Source: Bacteroidales bacterium (GTDB lineage Bacteria > Bacteroidota > Bacteroidia > Bacteroidales > UBA932). From it: a stretch of DNA of 34,106 nucleotides. The notes beneath the pieces were generated by a model that made no database searches, was not told where the DNA came from, and worked only from the letters and a program-made list of their open reading frames with translations. Location: contig JAEEIQ010000036.1 in assembly GCA_016281435.1 (NCBI GenBank), positions 1-34,106 on the forward strand, read 5' to 3'. The position numbers and the translations under genes were made by a program. Below are positions 31,849 through 34,106 of this stretch, one piece after another (the stretch's first letter is position 1; the number at the start of each line of letters is the position of its first letter).

Positions 31849-33081
31849 ATGAAAAAACTGATTATCAACATGTTGAAAATCATCCTCCCCATCCTTCTGC
31901 TCGCCGCCGCACCTGGAATCACCACACCGGCCACACCTAAGGCCACACCTAAAACCGCTCCTGAAAAAGTCTCCCCGGTCTGCGGCCCCTATGTCCAGAA
32001 CCCGGAACCGGACGGCTTTACCGTCCTCTGGGAAACCAACATGGACGCGATGGCATGGGTGGAAGTCGCCCCGGATGACGGATCCCACTTCTACAACCGT
32101 GACCGCAAAAGATACTTCGACCTGCGCGGCCTCGGCAACCAATACATTGGGACCATGCACAAGATCCGCATAGACGGCCTGGAACCCGGCACGACCTACC
32201 GCTACAGGATCATGATGAAGGGCGTCCTGGATTTTACCGGAACCGGCAATCCCCGATACACGAAGCCCTGGGGCAACGACGTCTACAAAGGACATCCATA
32301 TACCTTCACCACCCCTGCGGCCGACCGCGACACCCTCCGCTTCGACATCTATAACGACATCCACCAGAGGGATGCCGACCTGGACCGCCTGATGAAGGCC
32401 GCCGCGAAAGAAAAACCGGATTTCGTCCTGTTCAACGGGGACATGACGAGTTCGCTCATCTCACGGGATCTCATCCGCGACACCTGGCTCCGCACCGCCG
32501 CCGCCAACCTCGAAGGCATAACGCCCATGTACGTCCTGCGAGGCAACCACGAGCTCCGCGGACGGCACGCTTCCGCATGGATGGATTACAATGACCTGCC
32601 GGAAGGTCTTCCCTATCGTACCGCATCCTGGGGCAAGTTCTTCCTCATTTTCCTCGACACCCTCGAGGACAAACCGGACAGCGACATAGAATATGGAGGC
32701 ACCATGCTGTCGGAGCCCTACCTGAAGGCCCAGGCCGAATGGCTCGAAAAGGTGGTGGAATCAGACGGGTGCAGGAACGCCGCCGTGCGCCTTGTCTTCG
32801 CGCACATACCTCCCGACAGGAATGGATGGCAGGGAGACAGGAACGTCGAAGAATACTTCGTACCCATCCTGAACAAGGCCGGAATCACGGCGATGTTCTG
32901 CGGTCATCTGCATCAGTGGAGAATCGACAATCCGGGACAGAGGTCTTCGGCGAACTTTCCCGTCGTCATCAACCCGAACTGCCGGAGGATGGAAGTGACG
33001 GCCAGTCCTGAAGGCCTGTCTCTCAAGGTATTCGACCTCGATGGAGCGCAGACGCAATCCTGGTCCTGCCCGGCACGCTGA
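31849..33081 (+). CDS. Exported metallophosphoesterase with FN3-like domain
   Basis: The 410-residue protein starts with a signal peptide (KIILPILLLAAAPG) and a short Thr/Pro-rich linker (TPATPKATPKTAP). An N-terminal purple-acid-phosphatase-type FN3-like domain (about 45-160: GFTVLWETN, GLEPGTTYRYRI) leads to the calcineurin-like domain. Metal ligands are DIH (170-172), GDM (197-199), GNHE (232-235), AHIPP (318-322) and GHLH (352-355). It should hydrolyse phosphomonoesters or diesters in the periplasm. The start at 31849 was chosen over a TTG at 31822, which lies in the hairpin. It is convergent with the FAD oxidoreductase gene. Confidence 0.88.
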   Translation: MKKLIINMLKIILPILLLAAAPGITTPATPKATPKTAPEKVSPVCGPYVQNPEPDGFTVLWETNMDAMAWVEVAPDDGSHFYNRDRKRYFDLRGLGNQYIGTMHKIRIDGLEPGTTYRYRIMMKGVLDFTGTGNPRYTKPWGNDVYKGHPYTFTTPAADRDTLRFDIYNDIHQRDADLDRLMKAAAKEKPDFVLFNGDMTSSLISRDLIRDTWLRTAAANLEGITPMYVLRGNHELRGRHASAWMDYNDLPEGLPYRTASWGKFFLIFLDTLEDKPDSDIEYGGTMLSEPYLKAQAEWLEKVVESDGCRNAAVRLVFAHIPPDRNGWQGDRNVEEYFVPILNKAGITAMFCGHLHQWRIDNPGQRSSANFPVVINPNCRRMEVTASPEGLSLKVFDLDGAQTQSWSCPAR

Positions 33082-33104
33082 GACCAGGTAACCAGCGCAA
33101 GCCT

Positions 33105-33168
33105 GCGGCACAACAAGACCGCAGCACAACAATACTGCAATACCGTAAAACCGCGGAACAACGCCGCG
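33105..33168 (+). repeat. Degenerate 16-bp tandem repeats
   Basis: Four 16-base units can be lined up: GCGGCACAACAAGACC, GCAGCACAACAATACT, then two more diverged ones beginning GCAATACC and GCGGAACAAC. They fill most of the 100-nt gap between two convergent genes. Similarity falls off in the third and fourth unit, so this may be chance enrichment of CAACA. Confidence 0.4.
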
Positions 33169-33181
33169 CAAAACCGGGTGG

Positions 33182-34106
33182 TCAGCAGGAAAGATGCGCG
33201 CCCTGCGCCTTCAGCACTTCCTGCAGCCGTTTCACGTCAACGTCGCGCACGCTGCAGCGGCCGATCACCGACAGCGCGGCGGCATTGCCCGCAGCCTGCC
33301 CGGTGACAAAGCACACCCCCACCTCGCGGGCGTCGTAGGTCAGCTTGTCATCGAAACCGAAGCAGCGCCCGGCTACGAGAAGGTTGGGAACCTTTTTCGG
33401 GACTATGGAACGATACGGGATCTGCCAAGCCGGACGGTTGAAGCCTTTCATCTTCCCGCCTTCGTATGTGTGCACGGGATCGGCGCCGCCTATTCCTATG
33501 CAGTCATCGTATGCGGTATAATCCATCGAGCCGGCGTAAGGCACATTGAAAACAGAGTTCAGGACCCTCGTGATACGCACCCCCAGGATGCTGCCGCTGT
33601 CCAGCAGGAACAGGTCCTCGCATCCGGGAAGCTTGCGGTCCGCCTCCAGGGTGTCCCACATATGTTTCCGCATCTTGATACGGAGTCGCGTGGTGTTATA
33701 GATGTCCAGCCCGTCCTGGTTCTTTTCGCCCGTGGTGTGGAGGTACTTGACGCCGCGCACCGGAGTGTCGGAGGCTCCCCTGCGCTGAAGGTTTTCCGCA
33801 TTGCCGCAGCGCCACATCGCTCCGATATGGTGCTTCCGCACTTCGAAATCCTCCCCTGCCCATTCGAGCACGTCCCCGTCTCCACTGCAATCCACGACCG
33901 CCTTCGCCTTGATGGCCACCCGTCCGCTCTTGCTCTCGATGATGACGGAATCGATCCTGTCTCCTGACATCACCACCCCGGCACCGCGGCAGTCGTAAAG
34001 AAGGCGCACCTTGTTCTCCTGCACCATCTGCTCAAGGACGTATTTCGCGGCCTCCGGGTCCGGAATCGGGGTGTCTTTCTTGGCGCTTATGAGCATCCCC
34101 ATGGCC
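33182..34106 (-). CDS. FAD-dependent oxidoreductase (5' end beyond window)
   Basis: The last 308 residues of an FAD-dependent oxidoreductase of the FAD_oxidored family (PF12831) are visible; the N-terminal dinucleotide-binding GxGxxG lies beyond the right edge. Signs are DCRGAGVVMSGD with the FAD-domain beta pattern, KAVVDCSGDGDVLEWAG, PYRSIVPKKVPNLLVAGRCFG and GVCFVTGQAAGNAAALS near the C-terminus. The last two fit the conserved C-terminal flavin-contact region. Members occur in sugar-degradation loci of Bacteroidetes; substrate is unknown. Frame continues open to 34106, so the start shown inside the window is not the true one. Confidence 0.85.
   Translation of the reverse strand, partial: AMGMLISAKKDTPIPDPEAAKYVLEQMVQENKVRLLYDCRGAGVVMSGDRIDSVIIESKSGRVAIKAKAVVDCSGDGDVLEWAGEDFEVRKHHIGAMWRCGNAENLQRRGASDTPVRGVKYLHTTGEKNQDGLDIYNTTRLRIKMRKHMWDTLEADRKLPGCEDLFLLDSGSILGVRITRVLNSVFNVPYAGSMDYTAYDDCIGIGGADPVHTYEGGKMKGFNRPAWQIPYRSIVPKKVPNLLVAGRCFGFDDKLTYDAREVGVCFVTGQAAGNAAALSVIGRCSVRDVDVKRLQEVLKAQGAHLSC

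Noticed and set aside
1..34106. tRNA, rRNA or riboswitch genes
   Set aside because: I looked in the intergenic gaps and saw no cloverleaf, rRNA segment or known riboswitch core. Subtle ncRNAs could be missed without a covariance search.

Overview
The window reads as chromosomal core sequence of a high-GC member of the Bacteroidales, probably gut or rumen associated. Three things point there. First, the protein families are typical of the order: DUF4293, DUF3822, an FKBP lipoprotein, tandem ackA-pta, the DUF1080 (3-keto-disaccharide hydrolase) family, and a Bacteroidales-type transposase of the REP-associated (RAYT/Y1) class. Second, a TAnnTTTG -7 promoter box recurs upstream of about 15 genes. 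Third, start codons sit in short A/T-rich leaders without clear Shine-Dalgarno sequences. There are no rRNA or tRNA genes, no CRISPR array and no prophage. The genus cannot be fixed by reading alone.

Layout. 1-2539 (-) is gyrA, cut by the window edge, with a divergent stand-alone Clp N-domain gene (2606-3145). A 41-residue small protein (3142-3267, -) and an exported esterase follow. 4295-7991 holds a nucleoside phosphorylase (-), a DUF4293 membrane protein, fabF (+) and pfkA (-). 8022-9531 is the only clearly mobile segment: GC-rich palindromes, then a RAYT-type transposase gene lying between two direct copies of a two-hairpin element whose stems show compensatory base changes. 9532-12747 (-) is an acetyltransferase-fold gene, prfA and an outer-membrane barrel gene in one operon. 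12779-13504 (-) is tcdA, divergent from a (+) operon of CoA-transferase, mazG and a heparinase II/III-like exported enzyme (13550-17734).

17742-23105 (-) is a tightly overlapped five-gene operon: nrnA, FKBP lipoprotein, MATE transporter, cytidylate-kinase-like protein with an altered P-loop, and a beta-lactamase-fold lipoprotein. 23214-27715 (+) carries a membrane-anchored protein of unknown function, DUF3822, rsmD, a DUF1080 lipoprotein and a GH2 glycosidase. 27800-30239 (-) is ackA-pta followed by a 64-codon orphan C-terminal piece of a PD-(D/E)XK (Rpn-like) nuclease. 30328-33081 (+) is comEC with three in-frame 51-bp repeats, then an exported metallophosphoesterase. 33182-34106 (-) is an FAD oxidoreductase cut by the right edge.

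Together the genes cover replication topology, translation termination, tRNA and rRNA modification, glycolysis, acetate fermentation and CoA transfer, fatty-acid elongation, nucleotide salvage and sanitation, and export of polysaccharide-degrading enzymes. The best candidates for something undescribed are the transposase with its covarying flanking hairpins, the palindromic repeats embedded in comEC, and the orphan Rpn tail.
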